DNA of 64,000 nucleotides from Solihabitans fulvus (GTDB lineage: Bacteria > Actinomycetota > Actinomycetes > Mycobacteriales > Pseudonocardiaceae): positions 62,001-126,000 of the forward strand of contig NZ_VUOB01000021.1 of NCBI RefSeq assembly GCF_008386585.1, written 5' to 3'. The notes under the pieces were generated by a model. That model worked only from the letters and a program-made list of their open reading frames with translations. It did no database searches and had not been told where the DNA came from. Positions 23,467 through 32,058 of the stretch are shown here, piece by piece (the stretch's first letter is position 1; each line of letters begins with the position of its first letter). The translations under genes were made by a program, and so were the position numbers.

Positions 23467-24991
23467 CGTTCTCTCCCGTCGCCAGAAGGATTTCCCTGGC
23501 CGCGTGACAACCGGACACGATCACCCGCAGCGCGCTGGCCGCCTGCGTCCAGTGCCCCGCCAGGTACAGCCCCTCGATGGGTGTCGCGTAGTTCAACCGC
23601 TTGCTGCCGGCCTGGTGCGGCGTGTTCGCCCAGCCGTACGCCGCGCCGAACCGGTTCCCGGTGAACCGTTCGAGCGTACGCGGGCTGGCACTCTCCACAT
23701 GGGACAGTCCGGCCAGGAAGCCCGGGTGGAGTCGTTCCACGAGATCGAGATAACGCTCCTGTAGCACCGGTTTCAGCTCCGACCAGTCCCGCCCTGCGTG
23801 GTAGGGGGCCAACGCGGTCGAGGTGACCAGGTGCTCGCCCGCCGGTGCGAGCGAAGGGTCCAGCAGCGTCGGCACGACCACCACCGACGCCGGCGCCTCG
23901 GCGGCCAGGAACCGTCGGTAGGTGACGTCGTGGTCGTCCTCGGTGAACACGAACGTCTCGTGCGCCGCGGTGGCCGGGTCGATCTCGCACGTGCTCGCCG
24001 CGTACACCACGAACATCGACATGGAAGGCCGCAACCCGGTCAGCCGCCGCTGATAGGCGGCGGGCAGCCGGTCCAGGCCGACCAGATCGTGGAAGGTGTG
24101 CCAGGCGTCGGCGTTGGAGACCACCATCGGCGCGCGCACCAGCTGGCCGTCGCCGAGCACGACCCCGACGGCGCGGTTCTCCCTGAGCAGGATCCGGTCG
24201 ACGGGTGTGCTCACCGCGACCGTGCCGCCGTGCTGCTCGATCGCGGTGACGAACGCGTCCACCAGCCGCTGGAATCCGCCGACGCAGTGCGACAGGCCCC
24301 GCACCTGGGTTTGCAGAAACCGCGCGTACAGCTCGAAGGACAGCTCCGACGGCGGCAGCCCCATGTACGGCCATCCCGCCGAGCAGAACGCGCGGCACCT
24401 CGGGTCCGCGATGTGCTGGCGGAGCACCTCGTCCAGCGTGGCGCGGCGATACCGGAAGTACACGGTCGATTCGCGCACCGCCCGCCCGAGCTGCCTGGTC
24501 GACAGGCGGACCGGCAGCTGCTGGGCCTCGGCGAGAAACCTGGCGCACAGCAGGAAGAACGACCTGATGCCCGGCTCCTCGGCGGGAAACGCGGCCACGT
24601 ACGCCTCGATCAGGGCCTCCGCGCCGAACGGCACGTCGAGCGTGGTCGAACCGATCACCGCCCGGTACAGCAGGTCGGAGTCGACGAACTCGCACGCGTC
24701 CCCGACGCCGAGGTGGTCGAGCAGCCGGTGCAGGGTGCCGCCCGGACCGGCCTCGGGCACCACGTGGATGGCCGGGTCGAAGTACCGTCCGTCCCTGCTG
24801 AACCCGTGCGCGTAGCCGCCCGCCCCGGACGTCCGCTCCGCCACCAGCACGCGGCGGCCGTGCCTGGCCAGCAGCGCGGCGGCGGCCAGCCCGCCGAGCC
24901 CGCTGCCGACGACCACGGCGTCGTAGTCCGCGCTCGCGCTCGCCGGCCGCGATCCCTCGGCGCCGGCCGGCCCACCAGCGAACCCGCTCAC
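23447..24991 (-). CDS. Phytoene-desaturase/CrtI-like FAD oxidoreductase
   Basis: 514 aa from a GTG coupled to the SDR stop (GTGA). The dinucleotide-binding fold VVVGSGLGGLAAAALLARHG is followed by the acidic VLVAER end of strand 2. The C-terminal flavin motif region reads PIEGLYLAGHWTQ. It belongs to the carotenoid desaturase/isomerase superfamily, but no phytoene synthase or other carotenoid gene is present. Type II PKS loci for cinnamoyl-lipid groups of some nonribosomal peptides, as I recall, carry a similar phytoene-dehydrogenase-like enzyme proposed to act in ring formation. A desaturation, E/Z isomerisation or aromatisation role here is inference. Confidence 0.8.
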   Translation of the reverse strand: MSGFAGGPAGAEGSRPASASADYDAVVVGSGLGGLAAAALLARHGRRVLVAERTSGAGGYAHGFSRDGRYFDPAIHVVPEAGPGGTLHRLLDHLGVGDACEFVDSDLLYRAVIGSTTLDVPFGAEALIEAYVAAFPAEEPGIRSFFLLCARFLAEAQQLPVRLSTRQLGRAVRESTVYFRYRRATLDEVLRQHIADPRCRAFCSAGWPYMGLPPSELSFELYARFLQTQVRGLSHCVGGFQRLVDAFVTAIEQHGGTVAVSTPVDRILLRENRAVGVVLGDGQLVRAPMVVSNADAWHTFHDLVGLDRLPAAYQRRLTGLRPSMSMFVVYAASTCEIDPATAAHETFVFTEDDHDVTYRRFLAAEAPASVVVVPTLLDPSLAPAGEHLVTSTALAPYHAGRDWSELKPVLQERYLDLVERLHPGFLAGLSHVESASPRTLERFTGNRFGAAYGWANTPHQAGSKRLNYATPIEGLYLAGHWTQAASALRVIVSGCHAAREILLATGENDAGPDF

Positions 24992-25761
24992 AGCGCGGCC
25001 CTGCCGAGGCCGAGCGCGGTCATCGCGCCGCCGTCGACGGGAACCAGCGCGCCGGTGATCCGCGTCGCGTCCGGGCCGGCGAGAAAGCACACCGTCCTGG
25101 CGATCTCCGCGGGTTCGACGAACGCCCGCATGGGGATCTGCCGCAGGATGCGCCTGCCCTGCTCGCCGTCCAACAGGTCGTCGACGAGCTCCGTCCTGGC
25201 GAAGCCGGGCAGGACCGCGTTGACCCGGATGCCGAAACGCGCGGTCTCCATCGCGCAGCTGCGCGTGAAGGCGTTGATCGCGCCCTTGGACGCCGCGTAG
25301 TTGGCCTGGCCGATCCAGCCGCGTTCCCCCATGGCCGATGAGACGTTCACGATCGCCCCGCTCCCCCGCGCCATCAGGTGCGGCAGCACGGCCTGCGTGC
25401 AGTGGAAGACGCCGCCGAAGTTGACCTTCATGACGGCGAGCCAGGACTCCGGGGACATCCGGTAGATCAGGTCGTTGTCGGCGATCCCTGCGTTGTTGAC
25501 CAGGATGTCGATCCGGCCGAACTCGGCGAGCGCGTCGTCGACCATCCGGCGCACCTCGTCGGGCCGCGACACGTCGGCCGCCGTCACGTGCGCGCGGCCG
25601 CCCGCCGACCTGATGTCGTCGGCGACCCGCTCGGCCCGCTCCGGCGAGCGCCGATGGTTGACCACGACGGTCGCGCCCTCCTCGGCGAGCGCCACGCAGA
25701 TCGCGGCGCCGATCCCCCTGGATCCGCCGGTCACCACCGCTACCTGGTCTGCCAGCTTCAC
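24988..25761 (-). CDS. 3-oxoacyl-ACP reductase (FabG-like SDR)
   Basis: 257 aa from a GTG coupled to the KAS-fusion stop. It is a classical SDR: the cofactor motif TGGSRGIG, NNAG, the catalytic Ser in VNVSSAMG, and YAASK. The NHRR sequence after strand 2 favours NADPH. It is expected to reduce each beta-keto group of the growing ACP-bound chain, so the product is highly reduced rather than aromatic. It is the only ketoreductase in the operon. Confidence 0.9.
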   Translation of the reverse strand: MKLADQVAVVTGGSRGIGAAICVALAEEGATVVVNHRRSPERAERVADDIRSAGGRAHVTAADVSRPDEVRRMVDDALAEFGRIDILVNNAGIADNDLIYRMSPESWLAVMKVNFGGVFHCTQAVLPHLMARGSGAIVNVSSAMGERGWIGQANYAASKGAINAFTRSCAMETARFGIRVNAVLPGFARTELVDDLLDGEQGRRILRQIPMRAFVEPAEIARTVCFLAGPDATRITGALVPVDGGAMTALGLGRAAL

Positions 25762-28067
25762 TCGGTTCCCCTCCCAGCGACGACGAGGCTGACGTGGCTG
25801 CCTCCCAGCGACGAGCTGTTCACCACCGATACGCGCGAACCGGATTCGTGACGCGACAGGTCGTCCAAGGCCAGCAGGCTCAGGAGGGCCCCGCCGACGC
25901 CGATCGGTTCGCCGATCGCGACCTTCGGGGCGTGGCACTTCTGCGCGGCCGGCAGGGCGCGGGCGACCGCCGCGCGCTCGGCCTCGTCGGCGGAGGGCAG
26001 CCCCGCCGCGGCGAGCCACACGTCGCCGACGGCGTCCGGAGTCGTCGAGGCGTCGCGCAGCGCGGCCAGCATGGCGCGCTCCATCCCCCGTCCCGCCGGG
26101 TCCCACAACCCGCTGGACCTCGCGTCGTGCGCCGCGCCCCAGCCGCGCACCTCGCCGAACACGGTCGCGGCCCGGCGGGCGGCGACCTCGCGGCGTTCCA
26201 GCACGATCGCCACGCTCGCCTCGATCAGCGCGAGGCCGGCGACGCGGCGGTGGCCGCGCAGCACGCCCTGCCTGCGGTACGCGTCCAGCACGGCGTCGGT
26301 GAGCACGTCGGTGGCGACCACGACGACGCGGTCGGCCCGCCCCGCGCCGATAAGGTCGGCGGCGTAACCGAGCGCCACCGCCCCCGAGGCGTGGCCGACG
26401 GACACCGTGGAGGCCGGGCCGCGCAGGCCGACGTGCGTGGCGACCTGGCCGGCCGCCTGGCTGTAGACGGTGTTGGGGAACACCGAGGGGTCGGCGGCCC
26501 TCGGGCCCTCCGCCAACACCGGGCCGAGGAAGCGTTCGATGGACTCGGCCGGGCCGACGCCGGTGCCCACGATCAGCCCGGTGCGCTCGGCGTCGGCCGT
26601 GCCCGGCCCGATGCCCGCCGTGATCAGCGCGGTGGCCGCGCTGACCACGCTCAGGGCGGACAACCGGTCCATTCGCCGCCGAGCCCGGCGGTCCACGAAC
26701 GGGTCGGCGTCGAAGGCGACCGTCGAGGGCGAGGCGTCGGGCGCGCCGCCGCCGGCCAGCCGCAGCAGCGGCGCCATGCCCTCGCCAGCCGGGGAGAACA
26801 CGGCGAGGCCCGTCACCACGACCGGCTCCCGCCGGTGCGCGGGCGGTGCGGCGAGGCCGGGTCGGGTGAGCACGACGGCGGCGTTGGCTCCGCCGAAACC
26901 CATGCTGTTGGACACCGCGGCCCGCCCGTCCCAGGCCCGTGCCCGGCCGGGCAGGTAGTCCAGGTCGCAGTCGGGGTCGGGGACGTACGCGCCCGCCGTC
27001 GGCGGCATGGTCCGGTCCCGCAGGGCCAGCGTGGTGACGACGGCCTCGACCGCGCCTGCTGCGCCGAGCAGGTGGCCGATGACCGCCTTGGTGCTGCTCA
27101 CGGCGACCGTGTCGCTCGCGGGCCCGAGCGCGGCGCGGATGGCCCTGGTCTCGGCGACGTCGTTCTTCGCCGTGCCGGTGCCGTGCCCGTTGACGTAGCC
27201 GATGTCCACGGCGGTCAGCCCCGCGTCGGCCATGGCGCCGCGCATCGCCTCGGCGGCCCCGGACCCGTCTGGCCTCGGCGCGGTGGGGTGGTAGGCGTCC
27301 GCGCTGAGGCCGTAGCCTGCCACGTCGGCGAGCGCGCGCAGCCCGGCCCCGTCCGCGAGGTCGGCACGCAGCAACAGCAGCCAGCCGCTGCCCTCCCCAA
27401 GCGACAGCCCGGCGCGCGCCCGCGAGTACGGCGCGGCGGGTTCCGCCGCCAGCGACTGCAACGCCGAGAACCCGGCGATCACCACGTCGGACAACGCGTC
27501 GACGCCGCCGGCGAGCACCGCGTCCGCCCTGCCGAGCCGGATCAGGTCGGCGGCCAGCCCGATCGCGTTGGCGCCGGACGCGCACGCGGTGTTCACCGCG
27601 AGCACCGGCCCCCGCGCGTCGACGGTGACGGCGACCGCCTCGGCCAGCGCCTGCGGGGTGATGGTCCTGGCCACCTCAGGGTGTGGGCAGGCGCCGCGCC
27701 GACGCGCGTCCAGCCATGCCCTGGCCGACAGCAGGCCGGCGTTGCAGGTGCCAAGCACCACGCCGAGGCGCTCGGCTGCCACCAGGCCCGCCGGCAGGCC
27801 GGCCATCGCCTCGGCCACCGAGGGAAGCGCGAGGGCGAGCGCGCGGTCCGCGTGGTCGAACACCCTGGAGCGGCGGCCGGGCGCCGCCGGTATCCGGTCG
27901 ACCTCCCCGGCGATCGGGCCGGGCGCGAGCGGCCAGTCGAGGTGCCGGACCGGGGTGATGGCCACCGTGGCGTCCCGCGCCCCGGCCCACAGCTGCTCTG
28001 CGGTGTCGCCGAGGCTGGTGATCGCCCCGACGGACACCACGCGGACCCGCCTCGTCGCGTCACTCAT
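25758..28067 (-). CDS. Fused double ketosynthase (active KAS + degenerate CLF-like KAS)
   Basis: 769 aa, twice the normal KAS size. Domain 1 (about 1-405) has the complete FabF triad: C162 (NTACASGA), H295 (NGHGTGT) and H332 (VIGHLLGAAG). Domain 2 (about 415-765) keeps the fold but has lost all three residues: C to H559 (SVGHASG), HGTGT absent (AAAGLPSADE), and second His to Glu720 (IGEPIGVGG). It is thus a KS and chain-length-factor-like partner in a single chain. The start at 28067 overlaps the upstream CLF-like gene by 8 nt. KAS-CLF units are normally two separate proteins, so this is an unusual fusion. Confidence 0.88.
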   Translation of the reverse strand: MSDATRRVRVVSVGAITSLGDTAEQLWAGARDATVAITPVRHLDWPLAPGPIAGEVDRIPAAPGRRSRVFDHADRALALALPSVAEAMAGLPAGLVAAERLGVVLGTCNAGLLSARAWLDARRRGACPHPEVARTITPQALAEAVAVTVDARGPVLAVNTACASGANAIGLAADLIRLGRADAVLAGGVDALSDVVIAGFSALQSLAAEPAAPYSRARAGLSLGEGSGWLLLLRADLADGAGLRALADVAGYGLSADAYHPTAPRPDGSGAAEAMRGAMADAGLTAVDIGYVNGHGTGTAKNDVAETRAIRAALGPASDTVAVSSTKAVIGHLLGAAGAVEAVVTTLALRDRTMPPTAGAYVPDPDCDLDYLPGRARAWDGRAAVSNSMGFGGANAAVVLTRPGLAAPPAHRREPVVVTGLAVFSPAGEGMAPLLRLAGGGAPDASPSTVAFDADPFVDRRARRRMDRLSALSVVSAATALITAGIGPGTADAERTGLIVGTGVGPAESIERFLGPVLAEGPRAADPSVFPNTVYSQAAGQVATHVGLRGPASTVSVGHASGAVALGYAADLIGAGRADRVVVVATDVLTDAVLDAYRRQGVLRGHRRVAGLALIEASVAIVLERREVAARRAATVFGEVRGWGAAHDARSSGLWDPAGRGMERAMLAALRDASTTPDAVGDVWLAAAGLPSADEAERAAVARALPAAQKCHAPKVAIGEPIGVGGALLSLLALDDLSRHESGSRVSVVNSSSLGGSHVSLVVAGRGTE

Positions 28068-29367
28068 CGCCTGCCCCCGATCGGTCCTGGCGCGCCGGTC
28101 GGCGCAGGACAACGGCGGTGCGCTGCCCGGCGAGCCCCGAGGCAAGGGCGATCGCGGTGCGCACCCGGCCGACGACCGGGTACTCGCGGATCCACCCGCC
28201 CGCCGGGAGGATCGGGTCGACCTGCCGCAGATTCGTCACCGACGGAACCAGGCCCGCGTCGATGGTCAGCGCCGCGATCGCGATGTTCAACGCGCCAGAG
28301 GACGCGCCGAGTTCGCCCGTCGCGCCCTTGACACAGGTCAGCGCGGGGGCGGCGGAGTCGCCGACGGCCAGCCGGATCCCCCGTGCCTCGCCGAGGTCGC
28401 CGCGCCGGGTGGCGTTGCCGTGCGCCACGATCACGCCGACCTCCCGGCACGGCTCGCCGGCCTGTCCCATCGCCCGGATCATCGCCTCGGCGATCGGCCG
28501 CCCTGCCCGGTCCGACCCGAGATGGCCGGTGGGGTCGAAGGTGGTCGCCGCGCCCGCGATCTCGGCGTAGACGTGCGCTCCCCTGGCCGCCGCCGACTCG
28601 GCCGACTCCAGCACGAGCACCACGGCGCCCTCCCCCGGCGCCGCGCCGCTGCGCATCAGGTCGAACGGGCGGCACGCCGTGCTGCCGAAGTCGTTGCGGC
28701 CGCTCAACACGCCGAGGCCGTCCCACTGCGACAGCGGCCACCAGGACGTCCGGTCGTCCGCGCCGCCCGCCAGCACCAGGTCGGCCTCGCCGGTGCGCAC
28801 CAGGTTCGCCGCCCTGGCGACCGCAAGCGCGCTCGCCTCGGCCGTGCCGTGGAAGTAGCCGTTGGCCCCGGTCGCGCCGGTCAGCTTGGACAGCGTGAAC
28901 AGCGCGGTCGACTGCAACCCCTCGACGTAGTACAGCGGGTGGATCACCGAGCTCGCCGCGGCGCCGAACGCGCGGTAGTCCGCCGTGGAGTTCGCGTCCC
29001 TGGCCGCGAGGCTGCCCGCGATCAGGTGCTCGGGGTCGGAGATCTCCTTGCCCCCGCTGAGGACTATCCCGATCCGCTGCCGGTCCACCGCGTCGAGGTC
29101 GACGGCGGCGTCCCGCACGGCGAGCATCGCGCCGACGGCCGCGAGCCGGTCGTTCCTGGTGCACTGCCGAAGCAGCCTGCGGTTGACGTACCGCTCCGGC
29201 GCGAACGCGGTGACCGGTGCGCCCCACTGGGTCGCGAGGTCCGAGCTGGCGACCGAGTCAAGCTGCCGCACCGCGCTCCGCCCGGCAAGGACGTTGCGCC
29301 AGCAGACCTGCCAGCCGTCGCCGAACCCGGTGACCATGCCGATGCCGGTCAGCACGGCCCGCCTCAC
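28060..29367 (-). CDS. Chain-length-factor-like ketosynthase homologue
   Basis: 435 aa from a GTG coupled to the dehydratase stop (GTGA). It has the FabF fold, but the nucleophile position is Gly174 (YFHGTAEASA) and the second His is Glu352 (KGATGELGASSG). The first His is kept (H316, VAHGNAT). Such inactive KAS homologues pair with active KAS subunits and set chain length. The adjacent active KAS at 29728 is the natural partner, leaving the fused KAS as a second condensing unit. No Gln replaces the Cys as in aromatic-PKS CLFs, so this belongs to another CLF-like branch. Confidence 0.82.
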   Translation of the reverse strand: MRRAVLTGIGMVTGFGDGWQVCWRNVLAGRSAVRQLDSVASSDLATQWGAPVTAFAPERYVNRRLLRQCTRNDRLAAVGAMLAVRDAAVDLDAVDRQRIGIVLSGGKEISDPEHLIAGSLAARDANSTADYRAFGAAASSVIHPLYYVEGLQSTALFTLSKLTGATGANGYFHGTAEASALAVARAANLVRTGEADLVLAGGADDRTSWWPLSQWDGLGVLSGRNDFGSTACRPFDLMRSGAAPGEGAVVLVLESAESAAARGAHVYAEIAGAATTFDPTGHLGSDRAGRPIAEAMIRAMGQAGEPCREVGVIVAHGNATRRGDLGEARGIRLAVGDSAAPALTCVKGATGELGASSGALNIAIAALTIDAGLVPSVTNLRQVDPILPAGGWIREYPVVGRVRTAIALASGLAGQRTAVVLRRPARQDRSGAGDE

Positions 29368-29738
29368 GCCGGCCTCCTCGCGAGCGTGATGCGGCGGGCG
29401 ACCGCCACGACCCGCCCGTCGACCGTCGCCTCGGCGCGGCAGCTCACCTCGTTCTCCTTGTCCTCCAGGAGGTTCGCGGTCAGGTGGACCCGGTCGCCCG
29501 GCCGGACCGGGTGCCGGAACTGGACGCGCCGCACCGCGCCCAACCGCCACTGGGCGGGCTCGCCCGGCGCGGCGCGGCGGGCCAGGTTCACCAGGTCCGC
29601 CAGCAACAGCACCCCCGGCAGCACCGGGAATCTCGGGAAGTGCGCGTCGAAAACGGCCGGCGCCGGGGCGATGTCGCGGACGGCCGTCCAGCCGCCGCCC
29701 GGTTCGCGGGTCGGCCCGCCGTCGAAGTCAGGCGTCAT
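29364..29738 (-). CDS. Hotdog-fold 3-hydroxyacyl-ACP dehydratase-like protein (2)
   Basis: 124 aa from the ATG at 29738 with GGAGGG five bases upstream. The FabZ-like core AHFPRFPVLPGVLLLADLV keeps the active-site His, but the acidic partner helix reads ADLVNLA where FabZ has EA.AQ. VQFRHPVRPGDRVHL is the conserved FabZ beta strand. It probably forms a heterodimeric dehydratase with the other hotdog protein (30984-31436), as in other highly reducing type II systems (inference). It overlaps the upstream KAS by 11 nt. Confidence 0.8.
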   Translation of the reverse strand: MTPDFDGGPTREPGGGWTAVRDIAPAPAVFDAHFPRFPVLPGVLLLADLVNLARRAAPGEPAQWRLGAVRRVQFRHPVRPGDRVHLTANLLEDKENEVSCRAEATVDGRVVAVARRITLARRPA

Positions 29739-30987
29739 GACGTCCCTCCGGTGCCGCGCGCAGCAGCATGCTCGCGTTGGTGCCGCCGAAGGCGAACGCG
29801 TTGGCCAGCACGGTGTCCACCGCGCGGTCGCGCGCCCGCAGCGGGACGAAGTCCAGGTCAAGCAGCGGGTCCTGCCGGTGCAGGTTCATGGTCGGCGGCA
29901 CCACCTGGTCGCGCAGCGCGCCGAGCGCCGCGATCACGTTGACCCCGGCGGCGGCGGCCGTCAGGTGGCCGGTCATCGACTTGGGCGAGCTGACGCACAG
30001 CGCGTCGGCGTGCGCCCCGAACACCCGTTTGATCGCCGCCGTCTCGCTGGCGTCGTTGCCCGGCGTGCCGGTGCCGTGCGCGACCACGTAGTCGACCTGC
30101 TCCGGCACGGCTCCCGCGTCCGCGATGGCCTGCCGCATGGCCTCGGTCGCGCCGCCGCCGTCCGGCGGCGAGTCGGTGATCCGGTAGGCGTTCAGCGTGC
30201 TTCCGTAGCCCGCCAACTCCGCGTGCACGGTGGCGCCGCGCGCGACGGCCCGCGCCAAGTCCTCCATGACCAACACGACGGCGCCCTCGCCGAGCACGAA
30301 ACCGTTGCGGTCCACGGAGAACGGCCGCGACGCCGCCGAGGGGACGTCCTCCCAGCCGTGCGCCAACGCGCCGAGCAGGCTGAAGCCGAGCACGTCCAGC
30401 CACGAGGTCAGCGAGTCGTAGCCGCCGGCCAGCACCAGCTCGCACTCGCCGCCTCGGATCATCCGCACGGCCTCGCCGATCGCGTTCGCGGCGCCGGCAC
30501 ACGCGGTGCTGAGGTTGACGACCGGTCCGCCGAAGCCGTGCCGCCTGGCGATGAACGCGCTGGCGTAGGTCTGGTCCCGCAGCGCCACACCGGCGGGATG
30601 CTGCCTCGGGTACCTGGCGGCGAGCACGTCGTCGGCCAGCTCGACAAGGTCGGGCAGCTCGACCCGGCCGACCGTGCCGGCCAGGCACACGCCCCTGGTC
30701 CATTCGCTGCCCGCGTTCCAGCCGATCCCGGCGTCCCCGATGGCCTCGTCGGCGGCGGCGACCGCGAACCCCGCCGCGCGGGACAGCCGTCGCGCGGCCC
30801 TACCGAGCGTGCCGGCCGCGTCGAAACCGGTGACCTGGGCCGCGATGCGGACCGGAAACGTGCTCGCGTCGAAGGTGCGCAACGCGGAGATCCCGCTGCG
30901 GCCGGCGACCAGCCCCTGCCAGGTGCTGCGCGCGTCGTTGCCGAGCGGGGTCACCGCGCCGACACCCGTGATGGCGACCCTGGTCAT
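29728..30987 (-). CDS. 3-oxoacyl-ACP synthase II (FabF-type ketosynthase)
   Basis: 419 aa, complete and apparently active. It has C163 (LSTACAGAANA), H304 (VVAHGTGTPGND) and H341 (MTGHLTAAAAG). It begins MTRVAITGVGAVTPLG, the standard FabF start. It overlaps the hotdog gene on either side (ATGA with the upstream one, 11 nt with the downstream one). With the CLF-like protein encoded next it probably forms the chain-elongating heterodimer. Confidence 0.9.
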   Translation of the reverse strand: MTRVAITGVGAVTPLGNDARSTWQGLVAGRSGISALRTFDASTFPVRIAAQVTGFDAAGTLGRAARRLSRAAGFAVAAADEAIGDAGIGWNAGSEWTRGVCLAGTVGRVELPDLVELADDVLAARYPRQHPAGVALRDQTYASAFIARRHGFGGPVVNLSTACAGAANAIGEAVRMIRGGECELVLAGGYDSLTSWLDVLGFSLLGALAHGWEDVPSAASRPFSVDRNGFVLGEGAVVLVMEDLARAVARGATVHAELAGYGSTLNAYRITDSPPDGGGATEAMRQAIADAGAVPEQVDYVVAHGTGTPGNDASETAAIKRVFGAHADALCVSSPKSMTGHLTAAAAGVNVIAALGALRDQVVPPTMNLHRQDPLLDLDFVPLRARDRAVDTVLANAFAFGGTNASMLLRAAPEGRHDA

Positions 30988-31436
30988 GTCGACCGCTCCC
31001 GGCCGCACAGCGCCTCGTACCGGCGCATGGTGTGCGCGGGGTCCTCCAGCCGGGCGGCGGGCACCAGGGCGCAGAGGATGCCCCTGGCCGCCAGCACCGG
31101 CGTGCCGCGCACGGACACCACGCCCGACAACGCGGCGGTCCGCTCGCCAAGGGACTCGACGGACCCGTGGATGCGCAGCACGTCGCCCGCTCGGGCGGTG
31201 CCGGGACAGTCGACCTCGTCGACGGACAGCAGCGCGGCGCGCCTGCCGAAGTCCGTGGAGGCGAGCACGAGCCAGGAACCCGCCTGGCACAACGACTCCA
31301 GGAGCAGTTCCGCCGGCAGGTGCGCCGATCCCCCGTCCCACCGCCAGTAGTCCTCGTTACCCGACAACGACTTCCGCGCCAGGACGGACTGCCCTGGTAT
31401 CAGGGAGTCGATCCGGTCGACCAGGTAGAACGACAT
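30984..31436 (-). CDS. Hotdog-fold 3-hydroxyacyl-ACP dehydratase-like protein (1)
   Basis: 150 aa; the ATG is preceded by GGAGG. The helix motif HLPAELLLESLCQAGSWLV keeps the His, Glu and Gln positions of FabZ/FabA enzymes, while the shorter sibling (29364) lacks the Glu. It begins MSFYLVDRIDSLIPGQSV, as FabZ-like proteins of polyene and aryl-polyene loci do. It is expected to remove water from hydroxyacyl-ACP to give conjugated double bonds. It is coupled to the next KAS by ATGA. Confidence 0.8.
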   Translation of the reverse strand: MSFYLVDRIDSLIPGQSVLARKSLSGNEDYWRWDGGSAHLPAELLLESLCQAGSWLVLASTDFGRRAALLSVDEVDCPGTARAGDVLRIHGSVESLGERTAALSGVVSVRGTPVLAARGILCALVPAARLEDPAHTMRRYEALCGRERST

Positions 31437-31486
31437 CGAACCTCCAGTCGCGCGCGGCCTTCGATCACCCGCACCGTCACCGATCG

Positions 31487-31894
31487 TCAGCCGGTGACCG
31501 AGTTGGTGACCGACAGCCTGGTGCGCACCAACTGCTCCAGGTTGGCCACGGTGAACAGGCCCATCACGTCGTCCGCCTTCAGTCGACCGGCGAGCGCGGC
31601 GCTGTCGATCTGCGGCATCACCAGCCGCAGCTGGGCGAGTCCTCGGTCGGACACGATCTCGTTCGCGTCGCCGAACTCGGCGTCCGGCACACCGCCCTGG
31701 ACGTAGTCGGCGAGTTCGGCGGCCTCGATGCGCACGCCGAGCTGTCGCTCGATCCGGAACAGGATGTCCAGCAGGTCGATCGACTCCGCGCCGAGGTCGT
31801 CGAGCAGGGTCGCCGACCCGGTCACCTCGTCGGGCTCGAGGCCGAGCGCCTCGCCAACGATGTCGCACACGGCCTGGCTGATGCTGTCGCTCAT
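31487..31894 (-). CDS. Acyl carrier protein with an inserted segment
   Basis: 135 aa from the ATG at 31894 (AGAGGT upstream). The phosphopantetheine attachment site is S38 in DDLGAESID. A normal ACP of about 80 aa would move from helix III directly to the final helix; here about 45 residues (roughly 67-110) separate them before the typical end DVMGLFTVANLEQLV. This extended form is also known from other actinobacterial reducing type II systems (recollection). It is the first gene of the PKS operon. No phosphopantetheinyl transferase, acyltransferase or thioesterase gene is present in the operon. Confidence 0.88.
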   Translation of the reverse strand: MSDSISQAVCDIVGEALGLEPDEVTGSATLLDDLGAESIDLLDILFRIERQLGVRIEAAELADYVQGGVPDAEFGDANEIVSDRGLAQLRLVMPQIDSAALAGRLKADDVMGLFTVANLEQLVRTRLSVTNSVTG

Positions 31895-31953
31895 CAACAC
31901 ACCTCTATGTCGGATAGCGATGGGGAAGGCCGGGCCTCCCGTGGGGAACGGGA

Positions 31954-31985
31954 GGTAGATACGGCCCCGCCGCGTCCATGACGCA
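31954..31985 (-). promoter_or_regulatory. Shared ECF-type promoter, site F (PKS operon)
   Basis: On the minus strand TGCGTCAT (31985-31978), 15 bases, then GTATCTACC (31962-31954), about 59 bases before the ACP start. The halves are the same as in the exosortase-operon site C. Confidence 0.65.
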
Positions 31986-31994
31986 CGTTTGCCC

Positions 31995-32058
31995 GAGGAA
32001 TCGCGGCACCAAGGAATCGCGGCCCCGAGGAATCACGGCCAGAGGGAATCGCGGACCC
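31995..32058. repeat. Four 16-bp tandem direct repeats (iteron-like)
   Basis: Four head-to-tail 16-bp units, core GGAATCGCGG, with AATCGCGG or AATCACGG starting at 31999, 32015, 32031 and 32047, exactly 16 bp apart. The array begins 10 bp beyond the -35-like half of site F, between the divergent PKS operon and the secreted-protein gene at 32243. It could be a cooperative regulator-binding array. The rest of the stretch 31895-32242 holds only sites F and G. Confidence 0.8.

Noticed and set aside
19138..31894. Carotenoid cluster suggested by the CrtI-like gene
   Set aside because: No phytoene synthase, GGPP synthase or cyclase is present, and the neighbours are ketosynthases and an ACP.
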